Below are positions 8,243 through 17,427 of a stretch of DNA of 64,000 nt, in pieces (within the stretch, counting starts at the first letter, position 1; each line of letters starts with the position of its first letter). The stretch comes from Kibdelosporangium sp. MJ126-NF4 (GTDB lineage Bacteria; Actinomycetota; Actinomycetes; Mycobacteriales; Pseudonocardiaceae): assembly GCF_000826545.1 (NCBI RefSeq), contig NZ_CDME01000002.1:1931187-1995186 (forward strand). The letters run 5' to 3'. The translations under genes and the position numbers were made by a program. The notes under the pieces are model-generated. The model did no database searches. It was not told where the DNA came from and saw only the letters and a list, made by a program, of their open reading frames with translations.

Positions 8243-9517
8243 ATGAAGGTGAAGTGGCCGTCGTTCGGGTTCGGCGCGCTGGCGGGTGTGCTGGTCGCCT
8301 CGCTGGTCGCGGTGGGGCTCGACGAGCCGTGGGCGTCCGACGACACCGGGCTGGAGAAAGGCCCACTGGTCATCATCTCCGGCAAGGACCAGAGCAACGG
8401 CGGCCAGCGCCAGGAACTGGTCGACCAGTGGAACAAGACCCACCCGGACAACCCGGCACGCATCGAGGAACTCGCGCTCGGCGCCGACGACCAGTACGCC
8501 GAGATGGTCGCCCGCGCCCAGGGCCCCGGCGTCAAGCCGGACATCTACAACCTGGACGTGACGTGGACAGCGGAGTTCGCCAAACGGGAGTACATCGCGC
8601 CCCTCGACGAGTCCAAGGTAGACACAGCGGGTTTCATGGCCACCCCGCTGCGGACCTGCCGGTACGACGGCAAACTGTGGGCGCTGCCGTTCAACACCGA
8701 CGCGGGCCTGCTGTTCTACCGCGATCCGGGCGTGAAGACGCCGAGAACGTGGACCGACATCGTCGACGAGACCCGGCGCCTGATGGCCGGGCCACACGAC
8801 CCCCGCATGGTGGCCGGGTACACCACGCAGCTGGCCGACTACGAAGGCCTGGTGGTCAACACCTTCGAGGCCGTCTGGGACGAGAACGGCCAGATCGTCG
8901 ACGAGGACAACAAGGTCGTCATCGACTCACCGGAGGCACAGGCGGGACTGCACAGGCTCGCCAACGGGCTGAAGGCCACCGCCGACTCGAGGGTGATCAT
9001 GCAGGAGGCGCAGAACCAGGACGAGACCGCCAGCATGAACGCGTTCGGCGAGGGCAAGGTGGCGTTCATGCGCAACTGGCCGGTGGCCTACCGCAACCTG
9101 CACAGCCTGACCTCCGACGACGCCAACCAGCCCGCGTTCTTCAAGGTCGCGCCCCTGCCGGGGCCCAGCGTGCTCGGCGGGCAGAACCTGGCCATCTCGG
9201 CCAAGTCGCCGAGGCCGAACGCGGCCGGCGCGCTGATCCAGTTCCTGACCAGCCCCCGCAGCCAGCAGATCCTCTTCGAACGCGGCGGCTTCGCCGCCAC
9301 CCGCGACCTGGTCTACTCCGACGCCGAGGTCCAGCGCCAGCGCCCGTACGCCGAAGTCCTGCGGGAAGCGATCAACACCGCGAAACTCCGCCCGGTCACG
9401 CCGTGCTACCAACGGTTCGCCAAGATCTTCCGCGCCGTGGTGAAGGACGCGTTGAAAGACAGCGGCACACTTCCGTCCGACGCCACCCAACGCCTCACCG
9501 ACGCGTTGAACTGCTAG
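8243..9517 (+). CDS. Orphan extracellular solute-binding protein
   Basis: A 424-residue protein starting at ATG 8243 behind GGGAGG. An N-terminal hydrophobic segment (FGFGALAGVLVASLVAVGL) acts as signal or anchor; there is no lipobox. The body is a family 1 (sugar-type) binding protein: GPLVIISGKDQSNGGQRQELVDQWNKTHPD, DIYNLDVTWTAEFA, LPFNTDAGLLFYR, and a C-terminal Cys pair. It sits 17 bases after the VWA fusion and 61 bases before a response regulator. ABC permease and ATPase genes are absent, which is unusual for this family and supports a signalling role or sharing of a distant transporter. Confidence 0.82.
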   Translation: MKVKWPSFGFGALAGVLVASLVAVGLDEPWASDDTGLEKGPLVIISGKDQSNGGQRQELVDQWNKTHPDNPARIEELALGADDQYAEMVARAQGPGVKPDIYNLDVTWTAEFAKREYIAPLDESKVDTAGFMATPLRTCRYDGKLWALPFNTDAGLLFYRDPGVKTPRTWTDIVDETRRLMAGPHDPRMVAGYTTQLADYEGLVVNTFEAVWDENGQIVDEDNKVVIDSPEAQAGLHRLANGLKATADSRVIMQEAQNQDETASMNAFGEGKVAFMRNWPVAYRNLHSLTSDDANQPAFFKVAPLPGPSVLGGQNLAISAKSPRPNAAGALIQFLTSPRSQQILFERGGFAATRDLVYSDAEVQRQRPYAEVLREAINTAKLRPVTPCYQRFAKIFRAVVKDALKDSGTLPSDATQRLTDALNC

Positions 9518-9578
9518 CACGAGTTAAGGGCCAGCAATTCGTCCACATCGACCGCACACCGTGGGTTAAGGTGATCCG

Positions 9579-10151
9579 ATGATCCGGGTCGCGGTGGTCG
9601 ACGATCAGGCGCACGTCCGAGAAGGACTGGCCTTCGTGCTGAATACCCAGCCGGACATCACGGTCGTCGCGACGTGCGCGTCCGGCGACGAGGTGTTCCG
9701 CCTCGACCTGGACACGATCGACGTCCTGCTGCTCGACCTGTACATGCCCGGAACGGACGGCCTGGCAGTGCTGCGCGCGCTGGGCGCGGCCACCAGGACT
9801 CTGGTTCTCACCACTGTCGGCAGCGACAGCGACATCCGCGAAGCGCTGGCGCTCGGCGCGTCGGGGTTCGCGCTCAAGGACTCCACCGGCGCCGAGCTGG
9901 CCGCGGCGGTCCACGGTGTCCACTCCGGAATGACCGTGATCAGCCCGGTGGCCACGCGCCCGGTACTGACACCGCGGGAGCGGGACGTGCTGGCGATGCT
10001 CGGCCATGGACTGTCCAACCAGGACATCGCCACCCGGTTGGACGTGGCCGAACGGATGGTGACGGCCCACGTCGGCGATGTGCTGACGAAACTCGGCCTG
10101 CCGAGCCGCACCCAGGCCGCTCTGCGCGCGGAAGCCGTGCTGCGCGCCTGA
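9579..10151 (+). CDS. NarL/FixJ-type response regulator (orphan)
   Basis: A 190-residue protein. The receiver domain has the acidic pair DD at 8-9, the phosphoacceptor Asp53 (VLLLDLYMPG), Thr at 78-79 and Lys100 (GFALKDS). The LuxR HTH spans about 130-185 (LTPRERDVLAMLGHGLSNQDIATRLDVAE). It is about 20 residues shorter than usual because of a short linker. No histidine kinase gene is next to it. The neighbouring binding-protein pair could supply the input, which is inference from position only. Confidence 0.88.
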   Translation: MIRVAVVDDQAHVREGLAFVLNTQPDITVVATCASGDEVFRLDLDTIDVLLLDLYMPGTDGLAVLRALGAATRTLVLTTVGSDSDIREALALGASGFALKDSTGAELAAAVHGVHSGMTVISPVATRPVLTPRERDVLAMLGHGLSNQDIATRLDVAERMVTAHVGDVLTKLGLPSRTQAALRAEAVLRA

Positions 10152-10478
10152 ACCAGGGCGACGGAACCGGCCCCGCGGCCTGCCACCACGCGTACCGAAC
10201 CGATCCGCGCGGGCCGCGAACCGGCGGGCCAGTTCGTCCTGGTCGAACGTGCCGTGGCCGCGCAGGCGTCGCCCCATGCCAGGCCCCGGAGTGAAAGTTC
10301 AGCGTGGTCGACCATGTGCACGATGGTGCCAGCCAGGTGCTGCCGGATTATCGGGCAACCATCGGCGGGTTTCGCTGAGACCGAACAGACTCATAACATG
10401 GAGCTATGGCGTCGGCATGAACCCCCGGCGTCACGGTTGCTCCCAACCCCTGCACGCATGCAACGCGAGGAGTAAATC
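10152..10478. other. 327-bp gap with no intact gene
   Basis: No complete reading frame with credible coding signals was found. On the minus strand, around 10200-10350, short stretches read like protein (AGTIVHMVDHAELSLRGLAWG, then in another frame DQDELARRFAARADRFGTR). These could be the frameshifted remains of a gene. The last 100 bases must carry the promoter of the protease gene. Confidence 0.3.
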
Positions 10479-11039
10479 GTGCTTCGACGCACACTCACCG
10501 GTGTCGTGATCGGTGCCGCACTGGCGCTGCCGCTCACAGCCACCACAGCCACTGCCGCCCCCGCGGCGGCGCCCGCGGTCCTGGTGACCACCCTCACCTA
10601 CGACGACAGCCAGGCCGCCGAGTTCAAGCAAGCGGTCGCGGATGGTGTGAATGTCTGGAACACCAACGTGAAGAACGTCCGGATCGTGAAGGCCACCCCC
10701 GGCCAGCGCGTGAACATCCGGGTGATCGCCGATCCGGGCTGGCCGCGCGCCACCCTCGGCCCGGTCCGTCCCACCGGATCGGTCACGGTGTGGATGGGTC
10801 GCCAGGCGGTCCAGCAGGGCTACCACGTGCCGCGGATCGCGTCCCACGAACTGGGCCACAGCCTGGGCCTGCCGGACGTCAAGCCCGGCCCGTGCTCGTC
10901 GCTGATGTCCGGCTCGACCGGTGGCGTGAGCTGCACCAGCGTCAACCCCAATGCCAGTGAGAAGGCAAGGGTCGAGCAGAACTACGCGGGCACTGCCCAG
11001 CAGAGCACCGGCGTGGTCCTCGACGACGCCGCTTTCTAA
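10479..11039 (+). CDS. Snapalysin-type secreted zinc metalloprotease (M7)
   Basis: A 186-residue protein starting at GTG 10479 with GAGGAG seven bases upstream. A signal peptide covers about residues 1-27 (LPLTATTATAAPA). The zinc motif HELGHSLGLPD at 123-133 matches the M7 consensus HExxHxxGxxD. The size and a Cys pair (PGPCSSLMSG, GVSCTS) also match snapalysin of Streptomyces. The usual divergent LysR activator is not next to it. It is a secreted milk-protein-hydrolysing type protease by family. Confidence 0.88.
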   Translation: MLRRTLTGVVIGAALALPLTATTATAAPAAAPAVLVTTLTYDDSQAAEFKQAVADGVNVWNTNVKNVRIVKATPGQRVNIRVIADPGWPRATLGPVRPTGSVTVWMGRQAVQQGYHVPRIASHELGHSLGLPDVKPGPCSSLMSGSTGGVSCTSVNPNASEKARVEQNYAGTAQQSTGVVLDDAAF

Positions 11040-11052
11040 AGGCAGAGAACAG

Positions 11053-11084
11053 CGAGGGGCCGCGCGGGAACGCCCGGCCCCTCG
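11053..11084. terminator. Bidirectional terminator hairpin
   Basis: CGAGGGGCCG at 11053-11062 pairs perfectly with CGGCCCCTCG at 11075-11084. It lies between the convergent ends of the protease (11039) and the iron-siderophore binding protein (11090). Confidence 0.75.
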
Positions 11085-11089
11085 TCCTG

Positions 11090-12013
11090 TCAGGCCAGGT
11101 GTTTCTGCAGGTCGTCGAGGATCTTCCCGGCGGCGGTGACGCCGATGCCGAGCATCCACACCTCGTCGTCGACCACGTACGTGCGGCCCGCCGCGACGGC
11201 GGTCAACTTGCCCCACAACGGACCGGCGGTCACCTCAGCCTGGCGCTGCGCGGCCTTCTCGCCGTACGCCGACACGAAGATGACGTCACCGTCGACCTCC
11301 TGGACACGTTCCGGCGAGACCTTGTCGAACCGCTTGTCCGACTTGTCCGCCAGCTCCTGCCGCTGGGTACGCGGCACACCCGAGTCCTTCAGCACGATCC
11401 CGGAGAACGACTCCGGGCCGTACACGCGGATCTCGTCGGGCATGAACCGGACGATCGAGACTTTCTGCGTGGTCTTCTTCAGGCCCGACGCGCGCTGCGT
11501 GTACTTGTCCAGCAGCCCCTGCGCCTCGTTCTTCTTGCCCAGCGCGTCCGCGTCGAGCAGGAAGTTCTCCTTCCAGGTGATCCCGACCTTGTCGGTGAAC
11601 ACCGTCGGCGCGATGGAGGTCAGCTCGTCGTAGAACTTCTCCTGACGGAACTTGGAGCCGAGGATCAGGTCCGGCTGCAGCGCCCTGATCGCGTCGAGGT
11701 CGGGCTCCTGCGTGGTACCGACCGCCTTCACCGACGCGAATCCCTGCCCGAGGTACGCCGGGACCTTGGTGTTCTGCGACGTGTTCGCGGCACCGACCGG
11801 CGTCAGGCCAAGGCTGAACATGGTGTCGAGCTTGTCGGTGTCCAACACCACGACCCGTTTCGGCGACGCGGGCACCTTGGTCTCACCCATGGCGTGCTTG
11901 ACCGCGCGGGTCTCACCTGTCCCGGACGCGGGCGCGCCGCCGGGTGGGGTCGTGCCTGTCCCGCACGCGCTCAGCACGAGCGCGGCGGCGAGCAGGGTCG
12001 CGATCCTCCGCAT
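11090..12013 (-). CDS. Iron-siderophore ABC transporter, substrate-binding lipoprotein
   Basis: A 307-residue lipoprotein. The lipobox LVLSAC places the lipidated Cys at position 17. The fold is the FecB/FhuD class III binding protein: SPKRVVVLDTDKLDTMFSLGLTPVG, then LDAIRALQPDLILGS and a C-terminal GRTYVVDDEVWMLGIG. It is the last gene of the iron block, 13 bases after the permease gene, so it completes a FecCD-type importer. The ATPase gene of this importer is not adjacent. The ligand is probably a ferric hydroxamate or similar siderophore, which is inference. Confidence 0.88.
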   Translation of the reverse strand: MRRIATLLAAALVLSACGTGTTPPGGAPASGTGETRAVKHAMGETKVPASPKRVVVLDTDKLDTMFSLGLTPVGAANTSQNTKVPAYLGQGFASVKAVGTTQEPDLDAIRALQPDLILGSKFRQEKFYDELTSIAPTVFTDKVGITWKENFLLDADALGKKNEAQGLLDKYTQRASGLKKTTQKVSIVRFMPDEIRVYGPESFSGIVLKDSGVPRTQRQELADKSDKRFDKVSPERVQEVDGDVIFVSAYGEKAAQRQAEVTAGPLWGKLTAVAAGRTYVVDDEVWMLGIGVTAAGKILDDLQKHLA

Positions 12014-12026
12014 GATGTTCCTTTCC

Positions 12027-13031
12027 TCAGCGCTTTCGGCGCACCAGCAACCAGATCAGGTAGAGGCCGCCGAACGCGGCGGTCATCACGCCGACGGGCA
12101 GTTGATTGGGGGCGAACACGGTACGCGCGGCGGTGTCGGCGAGGACCGTCAGCAACGCTCCCGTCGCCGCGGCGCAGAACAACGGCGGCCGCTCGGCTTT
12201 CGCCAGCTTGCGGGCGATCTGCGGCGCGGCCAGCGCGACGAAGTCCACCGCCCCGACCTGCGAGGTCGCGAACGCCGCGAGGATCACGCCGGACAACGCC
12301 ATCACCAGCCGCCGTGCCCCGACCCGCACACCGATCGCCATGGCCACGTCGTCGGACAGGGCCGAGGTGTCCAACGCCCGGCCCGCCCAGAACAGCACCG
12401 GCGTCAGCACCGCGATCACCACCGCGATGACCAGCGCCTCGTCGTAGCCCCAGCCCGCGAGCGTCCCGACGATCCAGATCTGCGCGCGCTGGCCGTCGAT
12501 CGGGGCCGCGCCGACGATCACGATCTCGGTCAGCGCACGCAACGCCACCGCGACCGCGATCCCGGCCAGCACAAAGCGGTTCCCGCGCACCGACCCGAAC
12601 AGCAGAACCACCGCGGCGGCGCCGAGACCACCCAGCAACGCCAACGGAGGCAGCACCGCGATCGGCGCACCGGACACGATCACGATGCTCGCGGCGAGCC
12701 CGGCGCCCTGCGAGACACCGATGACGTCCGGACTGGCCAGCGGGTTGCGGCTGACGCCCTGCAGCAGCGCTCCCGCCAGCCCCAGCGCGACACCGACCAC
12801 CATGGCCAGCACGACCCGCGGGACGCGTGACTCGACGAGCCTGTCCGCCCACGTCGGAACGTCGAACACGGCCCGCAGCACGTCACCGGGTTCCACGAAC
12901 GTCGACCCGATGCTCAACGACGCCAGCGACGCGAGCACCAGCGCGACCAGCAACGCGGCACCCGTGATCACGCCACGCCGCTGCAGCGTGAACGACACCG
13001 CCGGGACAGGACGCACCACCAGCCGGGTCAT
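12027..13031 (-). CDS. FecCD-family iron-siderophore permease
   Basis: A 334-residue membrane protein of the BtuC/FecD family. It contains VGVALGLAGALLQGVSRNPLASPDVIGVSQGAG, the characteristic loop after helix 2, and a C-terminal LPVGVMTAAFGGLYLIWLLVRR. Its start overlaps the stop of the preceding permease gene by 4 bases. The two permeases form the heterodimeric channel of the importer. Confidence 0.9.
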   Translation of the reverse strand: MTRLVVRPVPAVSFTLQRRGVITGAALLVALVLASLASLSIGSTFVEPGDVLRAVFDVPTWADRLVESRVPRVVLAMVVGVALGLAGALLQGVSRNPLASPDVIGVSQGAGLAASIVIVSGAPIAVLPPLALLGGLGAAAVVLLFGSVRGNRFVLAGIAVAVALRALTEIVIVGAAPIDGQRAQIWIVGTLAGWGYDEALVIAVVIAVLTPVLFWAGRALDTSALSDDVAMAIGVRVGARRLVMALSGVILAAFATSQVGAVDFVALAAPQIARKLAKAERPPLFCAAATGALLTVLADTAARTVFAPNQLPVGVMTAAFGGLYLIWLLVRRKR

Positions 13032-14032
13032 GCGGTCACCAACCTCGGCCGACGGACCAGGTACAACAGGATCGGCGCGCCGAGCACAGCCGTGATCACC
13101 CCGGCCCGCACCTCGTCGGGCAGCAGGATCACCCGCCCGACCACGTCCGCGCCGAGCAGGAACGCTATCCCCAGCGGCACACTCACCCCGAGCAGCCAGC
13201 GATGGTCACTGCCGACCAGTGCCCGCGCGAAATGCGGCACGGCCAGTCCGACGAACCCGATCGGCCCGGCCGCCGCCACCGCCGCCCCGGTCAGCAACAC
13301 CGACCCGGCGGCCGCGGTGAACCTCGTCAGCGCGATCCGGTTGCCCAGGCCGACCGCGACGTCCTCGCCCAGCGCCAGCGCGTCCAGGCCACGCGCCGAG
13401 ACCGCCGCGAGCACCAGTCCCGCCAGGATGAACGGCAGCACGGTGAACGTGACGTCGGCGGGACGCCCTGCCAGCGAACCGATCACCCAGAACCGGTACT
13501 GCTCGAACGTCTGGGCGTCCAGCGTCAGCACCGCGATCACGACAGCGCCGAAGGACGCGTCCAGTGCCGCGCCGACCAGGGCCAGCGTGACCGGGCTGGA
13601 ACCGCTGCGGGTCCGCGCCGCGAGCGTGTACACGAGCATGCCGGTGCCGAACGCGCCCAGGATGCCGAACCAGACGTACCCCGGCAGCGTCTCGACCCCG
13701 AACAGCGTGATCGCGACGACGACACCCAGCGACGCGCCCGAGCTCACGCCCATGATCCGCGGATCGGCGAGCGGGTTGCGGGTCAGGCTCTGCATCAACA
13801 CACCCGCGACGGCGAGCGCGGCACCGGTCGCCACCCCGAGCACGGTCCGCGGCACCCGCTGCGACTGGACGATCAGGCTGTGGGCCGAGTCATCCGGGCT
13901 GACCAGCGCACGCCACACGTCGCCGAGCGGGATCCCGAGATTGCCGACAGCGAGGCTGGCGAAGACCGCGAGAACAGCCAGCACACCCGCGCCGACGAGC
14001 ACCAGCACACGCCGCCGTCCGTCCACCGCCAC
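13028..14032 (-). CDS. FecCD-family iron-siderophore permease
   Basis: A 334-residue membrane protein, partner of the next permease. It shows GAALAVAGVLMQSLTRNPLADPRIMGVSSGAS and the C-terminal EVRAGVITAVLGAPILLYLVRR. The start is GTG at 14032, with a second in-frame GTG at 14026 that has better spacing to the purine-rich GAGG. An iron-box-like palindrome lies only 7 bases upstream, so this gene probably heads an iron-controlled transcript besides receiving read-through from upstream. Confidence 0.88.
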   Translation of the reverse strand: MAVDGRRRVLVLVGAGVLAVLAVFASLAVGNLGIPLGDVWRALVSPDDSAHSLIVQSQRVPRTVLGVATGAALAVAGVLMQSLTRNPLADPRIMGVSSGASLGVVVAITLFGVETLPGYVWFGILGAFGTGMLVYTLAARTRSGSSPVTLALVGAALDASFGAVVIAVLTLDAQTFEQYRFWVIGSLAGRPADVTFTVLPFILAGLVLAAVSARGLDALALGEDVAVGLGNRIALTRFTAAAGSVLLTGAAVAAAGPIGFVGLAVPHFARALVGSDHRWLLGVSVPLGIAFLLGADVVGRVILLPDEVRAGVITAVLGAPILLYLVRRPRLVTA

Positions 14033-14038
14033 CTCGCA

Positions 14039-14057
14039 TTAGGAAAGCCATGCCTAA
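14039..14057 (-). promoter_or_regulatory. DtxR/IdeR-type iron box before the importer genes
   Basis: TTAGG and CCTAA arms with a 9-base spacer give a 19-base site that matches the recalled consensus TTAGGTTAGGCTAACCTAA at 13 positions, including both complete outer arms. It overlaps the stop codon of the adenylating enzyme and lies just before the first permease gene. Iron-loaded DmdR/IdeR would be expected to repress here. Confidence 0.7.
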
Positions 14058-16432
14058 GTCAGAGGGGCAGTGTAAGTGGATGGCCGTCGCCATCCACATC
14101 GGACCCACTCGGCAACACGCCAAGCGACGACACCGACCGCGAGCGTGATCACCACGACCGGCAACGGCGGCAGAACCACGAGCAACGACGCATAGACCGC
14201 ATAGTGCGTGAGATAGATGTACAACGACGCGCCCGCAAGCGCTCCCACAAGCCACACCAAGGACTTCGGCACAGCCACCCGCGGCACCACCATGAGCACC
14301 AGCACACCGCCGATGACCACCGCCTCCCGCAGCGGATGACCGAGGAAATCCGGTATCAACAGCAACGCCGCGGCCAGCACGACACATTTGCGCGTCCCCG
14401 TGGTGGCCCGCTGCGCCAACCAGCCCAACATGAAGAACCACAACACACCGTGCGTACTCAGGCCCCATTGCGGGAAGACACCAGCGGACTCCACCACAAC
14501 CAGCACACCGACCGCGGCGACCAGCCCACTCAACGGCACACCGAACCGGTGCCGACGCTCGAACCGCGCGACACCGGGGACAGCGAACACAGCCGCCATC
14601 AACAGCAGTGTCTGCACCAGCACGTCGATGAACCAGTACCCCCACGAGCCGGTCGCCACATAGTTGTTGACCAGCAGGACATTCGCGGCGTCGACATCGT
14701 CGGAGACGGTCGCGCGGTAGGCCAGCCAGAGCATCGCGGGCACCGCGATCCTGGCCGCGCTGCCCAGAATCCACCGGCCCGGCCGGTCATGTGACAGCCC
14801 GAACCTGGCGAAGCTCCAGCCCGCGATCACCAGCAGCAGATGCGCACCGCCCAGTACGGTGAACAAACCGGTGTGGGTCCCGACGATCAACGTGATCGCG
14901 ATGGCCCGCAACACGATGTCGCTGTCCACCACACTGGCCCCGGGACGCCCGTCCCGCAGCCGCTCCAACTGCGCGACTGACATGGTGTACCAGTTCGACG
15001 GCACACGCCCGATCACCCGTTGCAGCTCCAGCGACATCCGCACGTACGACAGGGAATCCCCACCGAGGCTGACGAACGACGCGGACGCCGCAACGTCACG
15101 ACGGCCCAACACACGCGTGAACGCCTGGCGCACAGCACAATCCTCGACAGGAAGCTCGGGCACAAGCCGCCGGATCGCCTGGTAGTCCCGTTTCCCGGTC
15201 GCCAGCCGGGGAAACTCGTCCACCCGGACGACATGCACACCGCTGGGCGGAAGCCCGGTGCGGTCACACACGGCCGCCCGCGCCCGCTCGGTGTCCGCCT
15301 CCTGCACGGCCACAACCAGCGACTCGTCCGTCGCCGCGGCCGCCGCCGTGAATCCCGAGTCACCCAGCAGCCGCTCGACATCGGCCAAGTCGATCCGCAG
15401 CCCGAACACCTTGGCGAACCTGCTTTTGCGGCCGACGATCTCGTACAGCCCGGCCTCGTCACGCCTGGCGATGTCCCCGGTCGGCAACGCGTCCACGGTT
15501 CGCCCGAGCGCCAGATCCGCAGGTGTCTCCGCGTAGCCGAGCATCACGTTCGGTCCGCGGTAGATCAGCTCGCCGTCCGCGGCCAGGTCGAACGACCCAC
15601 CGGGAATGGGCACACCCACTGCCGCCGGGTGCGCCGCCGCCAGGTCCGGCGGCAGATACGCCATCCGGGCGGTGGCCTCGGTCTGCCCGTACATCACGAA
15701 GAACCGCCATCCCCGCCGCTGCCCCAACTCGGCGTACCGCCGCACACCGGCCGGATCCATCCGCCCACCCGCCTGGGTCACGTACCGCAGACTCGGCAGG
15801 TCCATCCCGTCGAACCCGATCCGGTCGAGCAGGTCGAACGTGTACGGCACACCGTGCAGGCTCGTGCAGCCAAACCGGCGGAACACCGCCCAGAACTCCT
15901 CGTCCACAACGGACTGGTCGCCGAGCAGCACGGCGGCACCGGACATCAGGTTGCTGTTGATCACCGACAGGCCGTAGCAGTAGTGCATCGGCAGCGTCGC
16001 CACCGCACGGTCGGCGTCCTTGATGTCCAGATACCGCGCGATACTCGTGGCGTTCGCGCGCACGTTGGCCGCGGACAGCCGGACCAGCTTCGGCGACCCG
16101 GTCGATCCCGACGTGGACAACAACAACGCGAGATCCGGGTGCAGCTCGTGCACGAGATCCGGATCGTAGACAGTCCGAAGGCTGTCATCGGCCGCCAGCA
16201 GGACCACGTGCCCGCCGCGCAGCCCGGCCAGATACCGCACCAACGAATCCACATCGTTGCGGGCAGTGACGTGCACCAGCCGCCTGTCCGGCCCGAACTC
16301 GTCGACCACATCGGACACCCGCGCGGAAAGATCCCGGTAGGACAGCTCGGCGCCGTCCGGTGTGACCACCGCGAGCCGGGTTCCGTACTGGTCAAGGTCG
16401 AACAGCGCCGCGGTCTCGATCGTCTGGCTCAT
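14054..16432 (-). CDS. Three-domain adenylation / acyl carrier / membrane acyltransferase protein
   Basis: A 792-residue fusion. Residues 1-425 are an AMP-binding adenylation domain: A3 core LLSTSGSTGSPKLV (104-117), A5 MYGQTEA (247-253), TGD (318-320), GRKSRFAKVFGLRI (334-347) and the catalytic Lys414 in LATGKRDY. Residues 430-495 are a carrier domain whose phosphopantetheine site is FVSLGGDSLS (Ser460). Residues 505-785 form an acyltransferase-3 family membrane domain with about ten hydrophobic helices and the early His in IVGTHTGLF. A substrate could thus be activated, loaded and transferred by one chain. The gene overlaps fbpC by ATGA and is flanked by iron importers, so a role in making, modifying or releasing a siderophore or an iron-responsive lipid is likely but inferred. 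Confidence 0.85.
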   Translation of the reverse strand: MSQTIETAALFDLDQYGTRLAVVTPDGAELSYRDLSARVSDVVDEFGPDRRLVHVTARNDVDSLVRYLAGLRGGHVVLLAADDSLRTVYDPDLVHELHPDLALLLSTSGSTGSPKLVRLSAANVRANATSIARYLDIKDADRAVATLPMHYCYGLSVINSNLMSGAAVLLGDQSVVDEEFWAVFRRFGCTSLHGVPYTFDLLDRIGFDGMDLPSLRYVTQAGGRMDPAGVRRYAELGQRRGWRFFVMYGQTEATARMAYLPPDLAAAHPAAVGVPIPGGSFDLAADGELIYRGPNVMLGYAETPADLALGRTVDALPTGDIARRDEAGLYEIVGRKSRFAKVFGLRIDLADVERLLGDSGFTAAAAATDESLVVAVQEADTERARAAVCDRTGLPPSGVHVVRVDEFPRLATGKRDYQAIRRLVPELPVEDCAVRQAFTRVLGRRDVAASASFVSLGGDSLSYVRMSLELQRVIGRVPSNWYTMSVAQLERLRDGRPGASVVDSDIVLRAIAITLIVGTHTGLFTVLGGAHLLLVIAGWSFARFGLSHDRPGRWILGSAARIAVPAMLWLAYRATVSDDVDAANVLLVNNYVATGSWGYWFIDVLVQTLLLMAAVFAVPGVARFERRHRFGVPLSGLVAAVGVLVVVESAGVFPQWGLSTHGVLWFFMLGWLAQRATTGTRKCVVLAAALLLIPDFLGHPLREAVVIGGVLVLMVVPRVAVPKSLVWLVGALAGASLYIYLTHYAVYASLLVVLPPLPVVVITLAVGVVAWRVAEWVRCGWRRPSTYTAPLT

Positions 16433-17427
16433 AACGTGCTCCCCGGGAAGAACAGCACCGGGCCGCGCACCGACACCGCCGTCTGCTCCCCCGGCCGCAC
16501 ATCGGTCCCCAGCACCCGGGAACGCACAGGCGTCCCGTCAGACAGCCGCAGCAACACCGTCGCGTCGTGTCCGTGGAACCGCACGTCCAGCACCGTCGCC
16601 CCGGCCCCCGTGCCGAGACGCACCTGTTCCGGCCTGACCAGGACCGTGCCGTCGCCGCTCCCCCGCACCCCCAGCCGTCCCAACGGCGTCTGCACCGCTC
16701 CACCCGAGGCCGTGCCACGGAACGTCACCGCCTCGCCGACGAACAACGCCACTCCCAGGTCCGCCGGTCGCGAGTACACCTCCTGCGGCGTCCCGAGTTG
16801 CGCCACCACTCCGTCACGCACAACCGCGACCAGGTCCGAGATACCGAGCGCCTCCTCCTGGTCGTGCGTGACCAACAACGCTGTCGCACCAGTCGCGTGC
16901 AAAGCGGCCCGCACGTCACCACGCACCTCGTCACGCAGTCCCGCGTCCAGTGACGAGAACGGCTCGTCCAACAGCACGACACCGGGCCTGGGTGCCAAGG
17001 CACGGGCCAACGCCACCCGCTGCTGCTGCCCACCGGACAGCTCACTGGGCATCCGCCCGCCGAAACCGGTCAACCCCACCAGCTCCAGCAACTCGGCGAC
17101 CCTGCCATCGCGCCGCCGGTCCCTGGCCAGTCCGAAAGAGACGTTCCGGCGCACGGTCAGGTGCGGGAACAACGCACCTTCCTGCGGAACGATCCCGATT
17201 CCCCGGCGCTCCGGCGGGATACCGGACAGGTCACGGCCGCCCAACTCCACCGTCCCGGCCACCGACGGATGCAGCCCCGCCACCACACGCAGCAACGTCG
17301 TCTTGCCACACCCGGACGGCCCGAGCACCGCCACCAGCGCACCTTCCGGAACCACGAGGTCAAGACCACGCAGCACCGGCTCCGTGCCATACCCGGCGGC
17401 CAGGCCCTTGACGACAAGCCCTGTCAT
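16429..17427 (-). CDS. Ferric iron ABC transporter ATP-binding protein (FbpC-like)
   Basis: A 332-residue ATPase. Walker A is GPSGCGKT (36-43), the signature is LSGGQQQR, Walker B is VVLLDEPFSSLD, and the H-loop is LLVTHDQEEAL. A TOBE-type C-terminal domain follows (VLVRPEQVRLG). The start at 17427 (ATG) overlaps the permease stop by 4 bases. The reading frame is open further upstream but that part is antisense-free shadow of the permease gene and lacks ABC features. Confidence 0.9.
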   Translation of the reverse strand: MTGLVVKGLAAGYGTEPVLRGLDLVVPEGALVAVLGPSGCGKTTLLRVVAGLHPSVAGTVELGGRDLSGIPPERRGIGIVPQEGALFPHLTVRRNVSFGLARDRRRDGRVAELLELVGLTGFGGRMPSELSGGQQQRVALARALAPRPGVVLLDEPFSSLDAGLRDEVRGDVRAALHATGATALLVTHDQEEALGISDLVAVVRDGVVAQLGTPQEVYSRPADLGVALFVGEAVTFRGTASGGAVQTPLGRLGVRGSGDGTVLVRPEQVRLGTGAGATVLDVRFHGHDATVLLRLSDGTPVRSRVLGTDVRPGEQTAVSVRGPVLFFPGSTL

